This document shows, piece after piece, positions 44,964 to 55,590 of a DNA stretch of 57,736 nt. Positions within the stretch are counted from its first letter, which is position 1; every line of letters starts with the position of its first letter. Under the pieces are notes generated by a model that had not been told where the DNA came from, made no database searches, and saw only the letters and a program-made list of their open reading frames with translations. The DNA is from Rickettsiales bacterium (GTDB taxonomy: Bacteria; Pseudomonadota; Alphaproteobacteria; Rickettsiales; UBA1997), in NCBI GenBank assembly GCA_018969185.1, contig JAGWYT010000006.1, positions 1 through 57,736 of the forward strand, in the 5' to 3' direction. Position numbers and translations under genes: made by a program.

Positions 44964-45230
44964 CTAAAAGAATATCTCTAACAAGTAAAAAAATCCTACT
45001 ATTGAACCTACAATTGTGGCGGTTTTTATGGTGATTCTCATTTCCATTTCTCGCAATTCAAAACGAATTTCTTTAAGATCCTGTTTGGTTGCAAGATTAT
45101 GATTTATGTAATCAGTAAAAATTTCAACCTGTGCTTCAGCTTGTTCTTGTGTGAAACCAGCTTCTTTCAAGCGATGAAGAATTTTTATTGGATTATTAAA
45201 ATATTCTTTGTTCATTGTTGTGGCGTGCAT
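44964..45230 (-). CDS. Small coiled-coil protein with a C-terminal membrane anchor (DUF1640-like)
   Basis: 88 residues (or 83 from the second Met, MNKEYFN). An N-terminal helical part (LHRLKEAGFTQEQAEAQVEIF) resembles the CCDC90/DUF1640 family. It is followed by LATKQDLKEIRFELREMEMRITIK coiled coil and one membrane helix (ATIVGSIVGFFYLLEIFF). Such proteins are common in alphaproteobacteria, and their mitochondrial relatives regulate calcium uptake. The bacterial role is unknown. Confidence 0.7.
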   Translation of the reverse strand: MHATTMNKEYFNNPIKILHRLKEAGFTQEQAEAQVEIFTDYINHNLATKQDLKEIRFELREMEMRITIKTATIVGSIVGFFYLLEIFF

Positions 45231-45346
45231 AGTTTGGATCCTTAATTTGTGGTGTTAATAAAGATGTGGCTAAATATATATTTACTTACTTGAAAATCAA
45301 GCTTATCTTGCGCTAATTCTAAAATGAAATAAATGATTTTACTAAA

Positions 45347-46360
45347 ATGACTGAAATTTACAAAACCGATCTTGTTATTATTGGAGCTGGACCAACCGGC
45401 TTATTTTCCGTGTTTGAAGCTGGAATGTTGAAAATCAAATGTCACGTTATTGATTCTCTTGAAACAATTGGTGGACAATGCTTGGCGCTTTATCCAGAAA
45501 AACCAATTTATGATATTCCTGCCTATCCATCAATTTTAGCAAGTGAATTAATTGAGAAACTTGAAGAGCAAGCAAAGCCTTTTAATCCAACCTATCACTT
45601 AAATCAAAGAGTTGATATTTTAGAAAAAAATTCTGATGGAAGTTTTACAGTTAAAACTTCAAAAAATACTCAAATAAATTGTAAGGCAATTATTATTGCG
45701 GCTGGTTGTGGAGCATTTGGACCAAATCGTCCGCCACTTGATAGAATTGAAGAATTTGAAGGTAAATCAATTTTTTATGCAGTGCGTGCAAAAGCAGAAT
45801 TTCAAGGTAAAAAAGTTGTAATTGCTGGAGGTGGTGATTCTGCGGTTGATTGGGCTTTAAGCCTTGCTCCAATTGCTAAAAAAGTTTATGTGGTGCATCG
45901 CCGTGATAAATTTAGATGTGCTCCGGAAAGCGCAGATCAATTAAAAAAATTAGCTGATGCAGGAAAAGTTGAAATGGTAATCCCATATCAGCTTGATGGC
46001 CTAAAAGGTTTAAATGGTAAGCTTGAAGCGGTTTTGGTAAAGGATTTTGATGGTAAAGTTAAAGAGCTTGAAGCTGATTATTTATTACCATTTTTTGGTC
46101 TTGCGATGGAGCTTGGACCAATTGCAAATTGGGGTTTGAATTTACATAAAAATCATATTGAAGTTGAGTCATCAACAATGCAAAGTTCTGTTGTGGGAAT
46201 TTATGCAATTGGTGATATTGCAACTTACAAAAATAAATTAAAGTTGATTTTAAATGGCTTTGCAGAAGCTGCGACAGCTTGTCACGATATTCGTAAAATT
46301 GTGCATCCTGACGAAGTTTTCCATTTTGAATATTCTACGAGTAAAGGGCTTAAAGCGTAA
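45347..46360 (+). CDS. Ferredoxin/flavodoxin-NADP+ reductase, thioredoxin-reductase-like
   Basis: 337 residues with the FAD motif VIIGAGPTGLFSVFEAG at the N-terminus, GGQCLALYPEKPIYDIPAYP, the NADP-binding VVIAGGGDSAVDWALSLAP near 162-180, and YAIGDIATY near 286. The CxxC of true thioredoxin reductase is absent, which places it in the TrxR-like FNR family of alphaproteobacteria and Firmicutes. Supplies reduced ferredoxin or recycles NADPH. Confidence 0.92.
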   Translation: MTEIYKTDLVIIGAGPTGLFSVFEAGMLKIKCHVIDSLETIGGQCLALYPEKPIYDIPAYPSILASELIEKLEEQAKPFNPTYHLNQRVDILEKNSDGSFTVKTSKNTQINCKAIIIAAGCGAFGPNRPPLDRIEEFEGKSIFYAVRAKAEFQGKKVVIAGGGDSAVDWALSLAPIAKKVYVVHRRDKFRCAPESADQLKKLADAGKVEMVIPYQLDGLKGLNGKLEAVLVKDFDGKVKELEADYLLPFFGLAMELGPIANWGLNLHKNHIEVESSTMQSSVVGIYAIGDIATYKNKLKLILNGFAEAATACHDIRKIVHPDEVFHFEYSTSKGLKA

Positions 46361-46385
46361 AAAAACGTGCTAAACGCACGTTTTT
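46361..46385 (+). terminator. Intrinsic terminator after the ferredoxin reductase gene
   Basis: AAAAACGTGC, TAAAC loop, GCACGTTTTT: a perfect ten-base stem ending in T residues, starting one base after the stop codon. Confidence 0.85.
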
Positions 46386-46389
46386 AGAT

Positions 46390-46490
46390 TTAAGCGGGGC
46401 TTGAGCGACGGAGATTTATCTCCGACAAATCGACCTAAATGGTCGATTTGAGCGAATAGCGAGCATGAGCGAAGCGAATCTCGGGGCAAA
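46390..46490. repeat. Nested hairpin repeat before the lol gene
   Basis: Contains GGAGATTTATCTCC, AAATCGACC/GGTCGATTT and a tip GAGCGAAGCGAATCTC. The GACCTAAATGGTC unit resembles GACCTAAACGGTC in the element beside tRNA-Gly (near 2599-2611). Confidence 0.6.
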
Positions 46491-46537
46491 TGAGCTATGC
46501 TCTGTCTTGTTATAATTTAGATAAAATAAAAACCAAC

Positions 46538-47788
46538 ATGTTCTCAAAACTTGAATTTCTAATCGCCTCTCGTTACTTGCGTTCAAAGCGTAAGGAAGGT
46601 TTCATTTCTGTAATTGCGATTTTTTCTTTCATCGGAATTATGATTGGCGTTGCAACTTTGATTATTGTGATGTCGGTGATGAATGGATTTCGTCATGATT
46701 TAATTGAACGCATTCTTGGTATTAATTCTCATCTTACGGTTTATAGCCGCAGCCATCAGATTCATAATTATGAAGATTTAGTAGAAAAAATTAAGAAAGT
46801 TGAAGCAGTAAAATATGTAAATCCAATTGTTGAAAGTCAGGCGATGCTTTCAGCTAATTCAAAGAACACAGGAGGTTTGATAAAAGGAATCAAACTTGAT
46901 GATTTAAAAAATAAAACTCTGATTTCAAATAACATCACTGCTGGTTCTATAGAAAAAATAAATGATAAAAATTCAGTTATTATTGGTTCTGCAATTGCCA
47001 CTTCAATGGGTTTGCATGTGGGAGATCAAATAAAAATTATTGCGGCAGAAACTAATGAAACAATTCTTGGTTCAATTCCGCGTATCAAGACTTATGAGGT
47101 TGGCGGCGTGTTTGACAGTGGTTTATATGAATATGATTCAACAACTGTCTTCATGAATTTTGACATGGCGCAAATTCATTTTCGTTTTCCAGAAACAGTT
47201 TCTGGTATTGAAATTTTCACTACGGATGCTTCAAATCTTGACGATGTAAAAGATCAATTATTTGAGTTGCTTGTGGAATATCCTGATCTTTATGCAGTGG
47301 ATTGGCAGCAGTCAAATGCTGGTTTTATTGATGCTTTAAAAATTGAAAGCACTGTGATGTTTTTGATTTTGACTTTAATAATTCTTGTTGCTTCATTTAA
47401 CATAATTTCAAGTATGATTATGCTTGTAAATGATAAAAATAAAAACATCGCACTACTACGTACACTTGGCATGACAAAGGCTTCAGTGATGCGTATTTTC
47501 TTAATTTGTGGTTCTTCAATTGGATTTGTTGGGACTTTTTTAGGGCTTATTATTGGCGTGCTTTTTTCAGCAAATATCAATTCAATTAAATCATGGCTTG
47601 AATCAATTACAGATACTAATCTCTTCAACCCAGCAATTTATTTTCTTTCAACTTTGCCATCAGAAATTTTTGTCTCAGATGTGGTTTTGATTGTGGGAAT
47701 GGCATTGATAATTTCTTTCTTAGCAACTCTTTATCCCGCCTATAAAGCGAGCAAGGCTAATCCTGCTGAGCTTCTTAGATATGAGTAA
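46538..47788 (+). CDS. Lipoprotein-releasing ABC transporter permease (LolC/LolE)
   Basis: 416 residues from MFSKLEFLIASRYLRSKRKEGFISVIAIFSFIGIMIGVATLIIVMSVMNGF, the canonical LolC/E start; an open frame 16 codons further up is not used. One membrane helix at the N-terminus, a periplasmic MacB-like domain, and three helices after about residue 270 (MFLILTLIILVASFNIISSM..). It pulls lipoproteins from the inner membrane for delivery to LolA. The ATPase gene lolD is not adjacent. Confidence 0.93.
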   Translation: MFSKLEFLIASRYLRSKRKEGFISVIAIFSFIGIMIGVATLIIVMSVMNGFRHDLIERILGINSHLTVYSRSHQIHNYEDLVEKIKKVEAVKYVNPIVESQAMLSANSKNTGGLIKGIKLDDLKNKTLISNNITAGSIEKINDKNSVIIGSAIATSMGLHVGDQIKIIAAETNETILGSIPRIKTYEVGGVFDSGLYEYDSTTVFMNFDMAQIHFRFPETVSGIEIFTTDASNLDDVKDQLFELLVEYPDLYAVDWQQSNAGFIDALKIESTVMFLILTLIILVASFNIISSMIMLVNDKNKNIALLRTLGMTKASVMRIFLICGSSIGFVGTFLGLIIGVLFSANINSIKSWLESITDTNLFNPAIYFLSTLPSEIFVSDVVLIVGMALIISFLATLYPAYKASKANPAELLRYE

Positions 47789-47808
47789 TCAATTTTGTTA
47801 ATTTTAAA

Positions 47809-49023
47809 ATGAGAAATTTTTCAAGACTTATTACACCGGCTTTATCAATTTTTCCAAAAGGATTTAGACCTCTTTCATCAGTTGCACCAAGCTTAATGCC
47901 TGTGCTTGATATCGGTGGATTCAAAATTAATCGTGAAGAATGCTTATCAAAAATGACTTTTGGAAGTGAAGAAGTTAACATTGCTTCTCATGATGTATTT
48001 ACAGCTATAGGTCCTGACAATAAAAAATATGTGGTAAAACTGGTTAATAAAGCGCGTGTTGGAGAAGATGGAATAGAGAGTAGTTATAGTTCTAGTCAGG
48101 CTAAAGAAATGGCGTATGCAGAAGTTTTAGCATCAAAAATAGGAAGAGCTTGTGCGCCAAATCAATTTCTTGATTCAAATGTGGCAAGTGATGATAAAGG
48201 TAATTGGTTTGTTACAAGTTTATTTGTGCCAAATGCAATTACAGTAAGGGAAGCGCGCAAAAGAATGGGGCATGTTCCTGAAGATAGAAGTGAAAGTGTA
48301 TTTGCTTTAGAAGAGGCTGATGGTGTGGCTAATCGTACTGTAATTGATGGGAAATATAATGAAGTTTTAAAAATTCCTTCTGATATTAGATCTAAAATGA
48401 AACGCGATGGATATAGTTTAAAAGACGCTTTGGTTGATGGAAGAATAGCGGTTAAAATAATGTCTTATATTTTGGGGGATGGTGATAAGCTTCATGATAA
48501 TAAAGATGGTAATATGCTGTTGGCTTTTTTGAATGATTATATAATTGATAATAACAAAAAAGCCATCACTCCAAAAGTAAGAGTAATTAATTGTGATCCG
48601 GGGCTTTCATTTTCAGGAACTGAAATGTCTTTATCAGAGGAAGATATTGTCAGAAAATCTATAAAATTGCTTAATAGAACTCATGATAGTAACCAAATGG
48701 GATTAGAAATACATGGTTTGCAGCCAACTAATTTTAAGAAAGTTAAAGATGAGTTTTTAGTAAAATTGGTGAAAGCTGTGGATTCTGGGGTTGTTGATGA
48801 TCTAATAAAAAGTGCAGAACCACATTTGGGTCAAGATGTTAAAGATAGAATTGGTGATATGAAAGATCGTTTAGCTGTTTGTTATTTAGCAGGAAAATGT
48901 TTGAAACACGAAATACAACCAGACAAGGTTGAGGAATATGTTAGAGAAGAATTGCCGAAATTTAGAGAGCTGTTTAATAGAAGTACAGCAAGGTCTGTGG
49001 AGTCTAGCGTAGTATCACGTTAA
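47809..49023 (+). CDS. Kinase-like protein with a phosphoinositide-kinase-like catalytic pattern
   Basis: 404 residues, no signal peptide. A candidate ATP-binding Lys is in YVVKLV (Lys77), a helix-C-like Glu in AYAEVLASK (Glu105), a catalytic-loop pattern in GDKLHDNKDGNMLL (Asp230, Asn235) and a metal-binding Asp in VINCDPGLSF (Asp263). The DxxxxN and later D-x-G pattern is that of PI3/PI4-kinase and HipA-like folds, but overall identity is too low to choose. The remainder is helical and ends RSVESSVVSR. A protein or lipid kinase acting on the host is possible. Confidence 0.5.
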   Translation: MRNFSRLITPALSIFPKGFRPLSSVAPSLMPVLDIGGFKINREECLSKMTFGSEEVNIASHDVFTAIGPDNKKYVVKLVNKARVGEDGIESSYSSSQAKEMAYAEVLASKIGRACAPNQFLDSNVASDDKGNWFVTSLFVPNAITVREARKRMGHVPEDRSESVFALEEADGVANRTVIDGKYNEVLKIPSDIRSKMKRDGYSLKDALVDGRIAVKIMSYILGDGDKLHDNKDGNMLLAFLNDYIIDNNKKAITPKVRVINCDPGLSFSGTEMSLSEEDIVRKSIKLLNRTHDSNQMGLEIHGLQPTNFKKVKDEFLVKLVKAVDSGVVDDLIKSAEPHLGQDVKDRIGDMKDRLAVCYLAGKCLKHEIQPDKVEEYVREELPKFRELFNRSTARSVESSVVSR

Positions 49024-49988
49024 AAAGTCAAAACAAGTGAACCAGTGCTAGCTCTGCTTTCTAAAAGTTCATGAGCCTTAGCTGCATCTTTAAAATTAAA
49101 GCTGGTAATTTTTGGTCTTAAAATATTTTTTTGCAATCCAGCAAAAACTTCATTTGCTGATAAAATAAGTTCAACACGATTTGATTTGTAAAGCGCAGTT
49201 GTTGGTCTTGTAATGTAAAGTGAGTTTAGGAATAAATGGCTTAAGTCAAGCTTTTCAGTATTTCCTGAAGCCTCACCAAAGCTTACACACATGCCCATTG
49301 GCCATAGGCATTCAAGAGATTTCTCTAAAGTGTTTTTACCAACTCCGTCATAGACAACACCAACGCCATGATGGTCGGTAATTCTTCCCACTTCTTCCAC
49401 AAAATCTTGCGTGGTATAATTAATTACATGGTCACAGCCATTTGCTTTGGCGATGGCAATTTTTTCATCACTTCCAACAGTGCCAATTACTTCAATTCCA
49501 AGATGTTTTGCCCAAGCTACTAAGAATTGTCCAACTCCTCCAGCGGCAGCATGAATTAAAATTTTCTTGGCTCTTTTGGCAATATAAACTCGATGTAATA
49601 AAGCGTGAGCGGTAAGCCCTTTAAATAATGATCCTGCAACTTGAACGTCAGTTAAGCCTTTTGGCGGAACAACTAAATGACGTTGATTAATTACTTTTTT
49701 CTCAGCGTAAGATCCGAAAGGTCCGGTTGCGTAAGCAACGCGTTCACCAACTCTAAAATCAACCACTCCTTGACCAATGGCTTCAACAATACCACATCCT
49801 TCAAAACCAAGAATTGGAGGCTTTGTATTTAATTCATATTGACCACGGCGAAAACACACATCAAAAAAATTTACGCCAATGGCAGTATGTTTTATTAGAA
49901 CCTCATCTTTCTTCGGCTTTTGATCATCAACTTTTTGAAGTTTCAAAACATCAACTCCGCCGGCTTTTTCTACGATAAATGCTTGCAT
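49020..49988 (-). CDS. Zinc-free NADPH:quinone reductase-like oxidoreductase
   Basis: 322 residues of the medium-chain dehydrogenase superfamily. It has the GroES-like N-terminal domain with GFEGCGIVEAIGQGV and the NADPH-binding AAAGGVGQFLVAWAKHLG near 147-164. The structural zinc cysteines of alcohol dehydrogenases are absent, as in quinone oxidoreductase Qor. It overlaps the 3' end of the convergent kinase-like gene by four bases. Confidence 0.9.
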   Translation of the reverse strand: MQAFIVEKAGGVDVLKLQKVDDQKPKKDEVLIKHTAIGVNFFDVCFRRGQYELNTKPPILGFEGCGIVEAIGQGVVDFRVGERVAYATGPFGSYAEKKVINQRHLVVPPKGLTDVQVAGSLFKGLTAHALLHRVYIAKRAKKILIHAAAGGVGQFLVAWAKHLGIEVIGTVGSDEKIAIAKANGCDHVINYTTQDFVEEVGRITDHHGVGVVYDGVGKNTLEKSLECLWPMGMCVSFGEASGNTEKLDLSHLFLNSLYITRPTTALYKSNRVELILSANEVFAGLQKNILRPKITSFNFKDAAKAHELLESRASTGSLVLTF

Positions 49989-50046
49989 TTTTGTTATTTA
50001 ATTAAAAATTAGCAGTGTGACCAATTCAATTTTAAGAAATTACTAA

Positions 50047-50856
50047 ATGCAACATCAAAATTTATTTGTCTTTGATATTGAGACGATTCCAGACGTGAAA
50101 GCGGCAAAAAAATTGCTGAACTTAGAAACTAACGATAAGAATCAATTGCGTGAAGCTTTAACCAAATATCATCTGGAAATTACTGATGGTAAAAATGCTT
50201 TTTTACGCCAGCCATTTCAAAGTGTGATTGCAATTAGTTTTCTTGAAGCAGAAATTGTGCGTGATTTTAACGGACAAGAATTTTACAAAATAAAAGATAT
50301 TCGCTCAGGTGGTGATTTAGGAAGCACTGAGGGTGATTTAGTAAAAGGTTTTTTTACTCATTTGAAAAAAAATATTTCACGACTTGTAAGCTTTAACGGT
50401 AAGAATTTTGATCTGCCAGTTTTAAAATATGCCGCGATGAAAAATTCTGTGGAAGCAGCGTGGCTTTATAAAATGGGCGATAAATGGAATAATTATAATC
50501 AAAAATATTCACTTGATTGGCATTGTGATTTAGCTGACGCTTTTTCTGATTTTGGTGCATCAGCAAAAGTTAAAATGAATGAGCTTTGTGCAGCGTTTAA
50601 TTTACCTGGCAAAATTGGTGTTGATGGCTCTAAAGTAATGCAAATGTTTGATGAAGTTAAGTTACAAGAAATTAGAAATTATTGTGAAACTGATGTGATA
50701 AACACTTATTTACTCTATTTGATTTATCAGCATCACAATGGTTCAATTTCTAAAGATGCTTTTGTAAAATCTCGTGAAGAATTACAAGAATTTCTACAAA
50801 AAAATTCAAAAGATAAGCCGCATTTTAAAGAGTTTTTGCAAGAGATGAATTCTTAA
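50047..50856 (+). CDS. 3'-5' exonuclease of the PolB-like DEDD family
   Basis: 269 residues with the three exonuclease motifs: FDIETIPD at 9-16 (Exo I), SFNGKNFDLPVL near 118-129 (Exo II) and YCETDVINTYLLYL near 217-230 (Exo III). Belongs to the predicted PolB-like exonucleases that stand alone without a polymerase domain. Role in DNA repair or RNA processing is not established. Confidence 0.85.
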   Translation: MQHQNLFVFDIETIPDVKAAKKLLNLETNDKNQLREALTKYHLEITDGKNAFLRQPFQSVIAISFLEAEIVRDFNGQEFYKIKDIRSGGDLGSTEGDLVKGFFTHLKKNISRLVSFNGKNFDLPVLKYAAMKNSVEAAWLYKMGDKWNNYNQKYSLDWHCDLADAFSDFGASAKVKMNELCAAFNLPGKIGVDGSKVMQMFDEVKLQEIRNYCETDVINTYLLYLIYQHHNGSISKDAFVKSREELQEFLQKNSKDKPHFKEFLQEMNS

Positions 50857-50858
50857 TT

Positions 50859-51194
50859 CTATTTATAAAAAACGAAGAAGGCGCCAATTATAATGAATGA
50901 GAAGCCAACAATATGATTCCAGTTTATTTCTTCACCTAAATAGAAAACTGAAAAAATTACAAAGACGCTTAAAGTTATAACTTCTTGAATTGTTTTTAAT
51001 TCAGCAGCGGAAAAATAGCCATGTCCCATGCGGTTCGCCGGCACTTGCAAACAATATTCAAAAAAAGCAATTCCCCAAGAAATTAATATTACTAAATAAA
51101 TTGGTGAAGATTTAAATTTTAAATGACCATACCAAGCAAAGGTCATGAAAATATTGGAAGCAAGCAATAGCGCTATTGTTATAAATGGAGTCAT
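50859..51194 (-). CDS. Small multidrug-transporter-like inner-membrane protein (DUF486)
   Basis: 111 residues with four hydrophobic helices and the conserved FEYCLQVPANRMGHGYFSAAELKTIQEVITL block that defines DUF486, related to the DMT/EamA superfamily. Transported substrate unknown. Confidence 0.88.
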   Translation of the reverse strand: MTPFITIALLLASNIFMTFAWYGHLKFKSSPIYLVILISWGIAFFEYCLQVPANRMGHGYFSAAELKTIQEVITLSVFVIFSVFYLGEEINWNHIVGFSFIIIGAFFVFYK

Positions 51195-51226
51195 AAGCTA
51201 GTTCCAGCGTATTTTAGTGATTCAGG

Positions 51227-52069
51227 TTAAGCTATAAAATCCTGATATAATTTGTGTAGTTTTTTTGCTATTTCTCCCGCCTTACCATTGCCAATTATTT
51301 TTCCATCAATCTTGGTAACGGGGCGTAAAATAAGGCTGGAGCTGGTTAGGAAAACTTCTTTAGCAGATAACATTTCTGCAACATCAAAATTTCTTTCAAC
51401 AACTTTGATGCCATTTTTATTTGCTAATTCAATTAAACGATTTCTGGTGATGCCGCATAAAATAAGATTGTCTGGAGCTTTGGTAATTAAGGTTCCATCT
51501 GCATCAACAATAAAAGCATTAGCAAAAGTGCCTTCACTAACAACTCCATCGCGCACAAAAATTGCATCATCAAAACCAGAATCTTTGGCTTTTTGATTGA
51601 TAAAGCTTGAAGCGAATAATGCCACGGATTTAATATCGCAGCGTTTCCAACGAATATCTTCATGAGTCATGATTGACACACCTTTCTCAAATTCTTCTTC
51701 CGTCATTTTTTTCCCCAGAGCAACAGTTGCGGAAATTGTTGGTGTTAAATCTTTAGGGAAGTAAGGTACGCGATTAGTGGCTCCGCGAGTGATTTGCACA
51801 TAGCAAATTCCTTCATTCATTTTATTTTTAGCAAAAAGATCAATTTGCATTTTTAACAAATCTTCTTTTTTAAAATTATGAGGAATTTTCATTTCACTTA
51901 AACTGCGAAAAAGCCTGTCAATATGAGGCTCGCCATCAATTAACTTGCCATTTTTAAAAAGCGTTACTTCATAAACGCCATCAGCAAATTGAAAACCGCG
52001 ATCTTCAATGTGTACAAGGCAGTTCTCGTGAGGTAAAAATTCACCATTTAAGTAACTTATTCTAGTCAT
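51227..52069 (-). CDS. D-amino-acid aminotransferase (class IV)
   Basis: 280 residues of the fold-type IV PLP enzymes. YLNGEFLPHENCLVHIEDRGFQFADGVYEV is typical of D-alanine aminotransferase. The PLP Lys is in DIKSVAL, and VVSEGTFANAFIV follows. It would make D-Ala or D-Glu for peptidoglycan; a branched-chain aminotransferase is less likely. Separated from eno by only four bases. Confidence 0.85.
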   Translation of the reverse strand: MTRISYLNGEFLPHENCLVHIEDRGFQFADGVYEVTLFKNGKLIDGEPHIDRLFRSLSEMKIPHNFKKEDLLKMQIDLFAKNKMNEGICYVQITRGATNRVPYFPKDLTPTISATVALGKKMTEEEFEKGVSIMTHEDIRWKRCDIKSVALFASSFINQKAKDSGFDDAIFVRDGVVSEGTFANAFIVDADGTLITKAPDNLILCGITRNRLIELANKNGIKVVERNFDVAEMLSAKEVFLTSSSLILRPVTKIDGKIIGNGKAGEIAKKLHKLYQDFIA

Positions 52070-52073
52070 AAAT

Positions 52074-53348
<1,275 letters not shown>

Positions 53349-53499
53349 TTATGAAAAATTTTTTTTACTAAGGGAAGAGCGACAATATTATGCGAAAAAC
53401 GAAAATTGTCAATTTATAAAATTTTCTTTTCAATTGATCAAAAATTTTGCTATAATTGATCTCTTGTTCAAATTTTGCCAAAATTCAAAAATTTAACAT

Positions 53500-55590
53500 A
53501 TGTCAAAACAGCATCCATCTTCGCAAAATAAAATAAATCCTAAGGAAGTTAAATGGCGATATTTTTATAAAAATGCCGATGGAACGGTTGGTTTTACTGA
53601 AGATGAGACGCAAGTAGCAGATGATCTAAATAAGGTGACGGTTCTTACCACTTCTCTTGCTTTTATTGCTGCGCCAATTGACAGGACGCCAGACAAAATG
53701 CAAGGCATAGTTGAAGAAATTTTAGCAAAATCAAATAAATTATGTGTGGCTTTGCCTTATCAAGAAGGCTATGAAAAATATCACGGTGTTCCTAAATCTC
53801 CCTATAGCGATATAGTTGTTCATGATGTGTTTAATCCAAATAGCTTTATTGGTTATATGTCACCAAAAGCTGGAGCGGCACAAATTGCAAGCGCAATTGA
53901 GCATAGTTTTGATATTCATGCGATGGCTGGTGGCGTGCAAGCTGGTCAGAAAATGGAATTAGTGCGTGATTATTTTCGTGATAATCCACTGCCAGAAAGT
54001 CATAAAAGACCTATTCTTACTGGCTTTTCTGATGGTTCGGAACATCAATTTGGGCTTCGTGAATTAGTTGAATATATTCACGCTGGAAATGCCGGAAAAA
54101 CTTTTTCTAAAACTTGGCCAACAGCTAAAGAAAAGGTTCAAGAGATTATAGAGGTTTTTGAAAGCAAGGAAGATAAGCATTTTTCACGTGATTTAAAATG
54201 TAGAGATCAAGCCACTTACGAAAGTATCAAGAGCCTTTATCAAGAAGGTGATAAAATAAAATTTCACACTTATTTCCCACGTCAGCTTTTATCAGCAATT
54301 GATTCACCTTATCGCCCTAATTTTTCTGGTGAGAAATTAATTCTTGGTCTTGAAGGATATATTCAATCAGAAACTCGATATAATGCTTCGGAAGTGTTAG
54401 AAATTGCTTTACAAAGTGGTGTGATAAAACCAGAGCAAGTAATTGCAGTTTCTATTGAAAATATAGTTGCTGAAGAAGATCAGATGGATGTGAATAGGTT
54501 TAATGGTCATATTAAGCCTTATGATCAACTAGAAGAATCAGAGAAGAAAAAGATTTCAGGAATTTTAGTTGCGAATAATAAGGATAAAAAAGATGAAATA
54601 TTAGGAAATGAAAGAGCGGCGATAGAAGGATATATTGAGCGTGCTAATAGAGCCTATGATAATGAAGCGGCGAGAATTAGAGAAGTTGCAGAAAGGCATG
54701 GAATTCCAGTGGTTGAGGGTGGTAAGGTAAGATCAGGACATGCTAAGAATTTTATTGTTCAGCCAACTCATGTTAGTGATATTGAATTTGATGATTTAAC
54801 ACGAGAATTACGAATTAATTCAACTATTCGAAGAAATGAGAGATTTGCAGCAATGCCAGTAAAAGTTTCGCCTTATGAAATCAAACCAAAAATTTGGCAT
54901 GAAAAAACAATGGTAACTCCTTTGTTGCAGGAGAATTCAGCAATTTATCCAAATCAAAAAGTTACTGAAAATTATTCTTATTCTAAACATTCCACTTACA
55001 TTGCTGCTGAAAGTGAAAAGCAAAATGAGATGTTATCGAGCTTGAAAATTGAGCCAGCAAATGAGGCAGCGTGTGGTTTTATTAGCGGTGAAAGTAAAGT
55101 TATTGTTGGATCAGTAGGAAATATTTCTGAGAGAAATCTTGCCGAATTAAATGGTAAAGGTCTTGTTTGTATTATGCCGAATCGTGTTTCTGGTAAAGGT
55201 GTTCATCAAAGTTTTGATATTATTCATTTACTAAATTCCGGAAGGCTTGGCGAATCTGAGATAATTGATTCTAATCCAAATTATCAAATTCCTTTTGTGA
55301 TTTTAGCAGCGGAAAATTCAGCGATGCACAATGAAAGAACCTTAAAACCCCTGATTAATTCTCTTGATCCAAAAGTTCCGGTGTTTCTTGCAAGCAATCT
55401 TTCGCAGGAAATGCTAAAAGATTTACCATCATTATTTAGAGGTCGCGTTGATTTAGAGAAAATGCAGAGTAGCGAAGTGGACTTAGATAAGGCTGCAACT
55501 AAGATTCAATCAAGAGTAAGAGGAATGCAAGTGAGAAGTGGAATGGAGGCTGAAAAAGTTGTGAATGATAATAAAAGGCAGGTTCTTTAA
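53500..55590 (+). CDS. S66 (LD-carboxypeptidase/MccF-like) protein with a C-terminal IQ motif, candidate effector
   Basis: 696 residues, no signal peptide. Residues about 45-430 follow the peptidase S66 layout: GFSDGS with nucleophile Ser177, [20 protein letters not shown] with Glu285, and [17 protein letters not shown] with His414, equivalent to the Ser-Glu-His triad of LdcA. The substrate could be a murein tetrapeptide or another acyl-peptide. Residues 440-650 are unassigned. At 669-682 [14 protein letters not shown] fits the eukaryotic IQ consensus (IQxxxRGxxxR) that binds calmodulin. This pairing is unusual and points to action in a eukaryotic host; export is inferred. Confidence 0.7.
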   Translation: MSKQHPSSQNKINPKEVKWRYFYKNADGTVGFTEDETQVADDLNKVTVLTTSLAFIAAPIDRTPDKMQGIVEEILAKSNKLCVALPYQEGYEKYHGVPKSPYSDIVVHDVFNPNSFIGYMSPKAGAAQIASAIEHSFDIHAMAGGVQAGQKMELVRDYFRDNPLPESHKRPILTGFSDGSEHQFGLRELVEYIHAGNAGKTFSKTWPTAKEKVQEIIEVFESKEDKHFSRDLKCRDQATYESIKSLYQEGDKIKFHTYFPRQLLSAIDSPYRPNFSGEKLILGLEGYIQSETRYNASEVLEIALQSGVIKPEQVIAVSIENIVAEEDQMDVNRFNGHIKPYDQLEESEKKKISGILVANNKDKKDEILGNERAAIEGYIERANRAYDNEAARIREVAERHGIPVVEGGKVRSGHAKNFIVQPTHVSDIEFDDLTRELRINSTIRRNERFAAMPVKVSPYEIKPKIWHEKTMVTPLLQENSAIYPNQKVTENYSYSKHSTYIAAESEKQNEMLSSLKIEPANEAACGFISGESKVIVGSVGNISERNLAELNGKGLVCIMPNRVSGKGVHQSFDIIHLLNSGRLGESEIIDSNPNYQIPFVILAAENSAMHNERTLKPLINSLDPKVPVFLASNLSQEMLKDLPSLFRGRVDLEKMQSSEVDLDKAATKIQSRVRGMQVRSGMEAEKVVNDNKRQVL

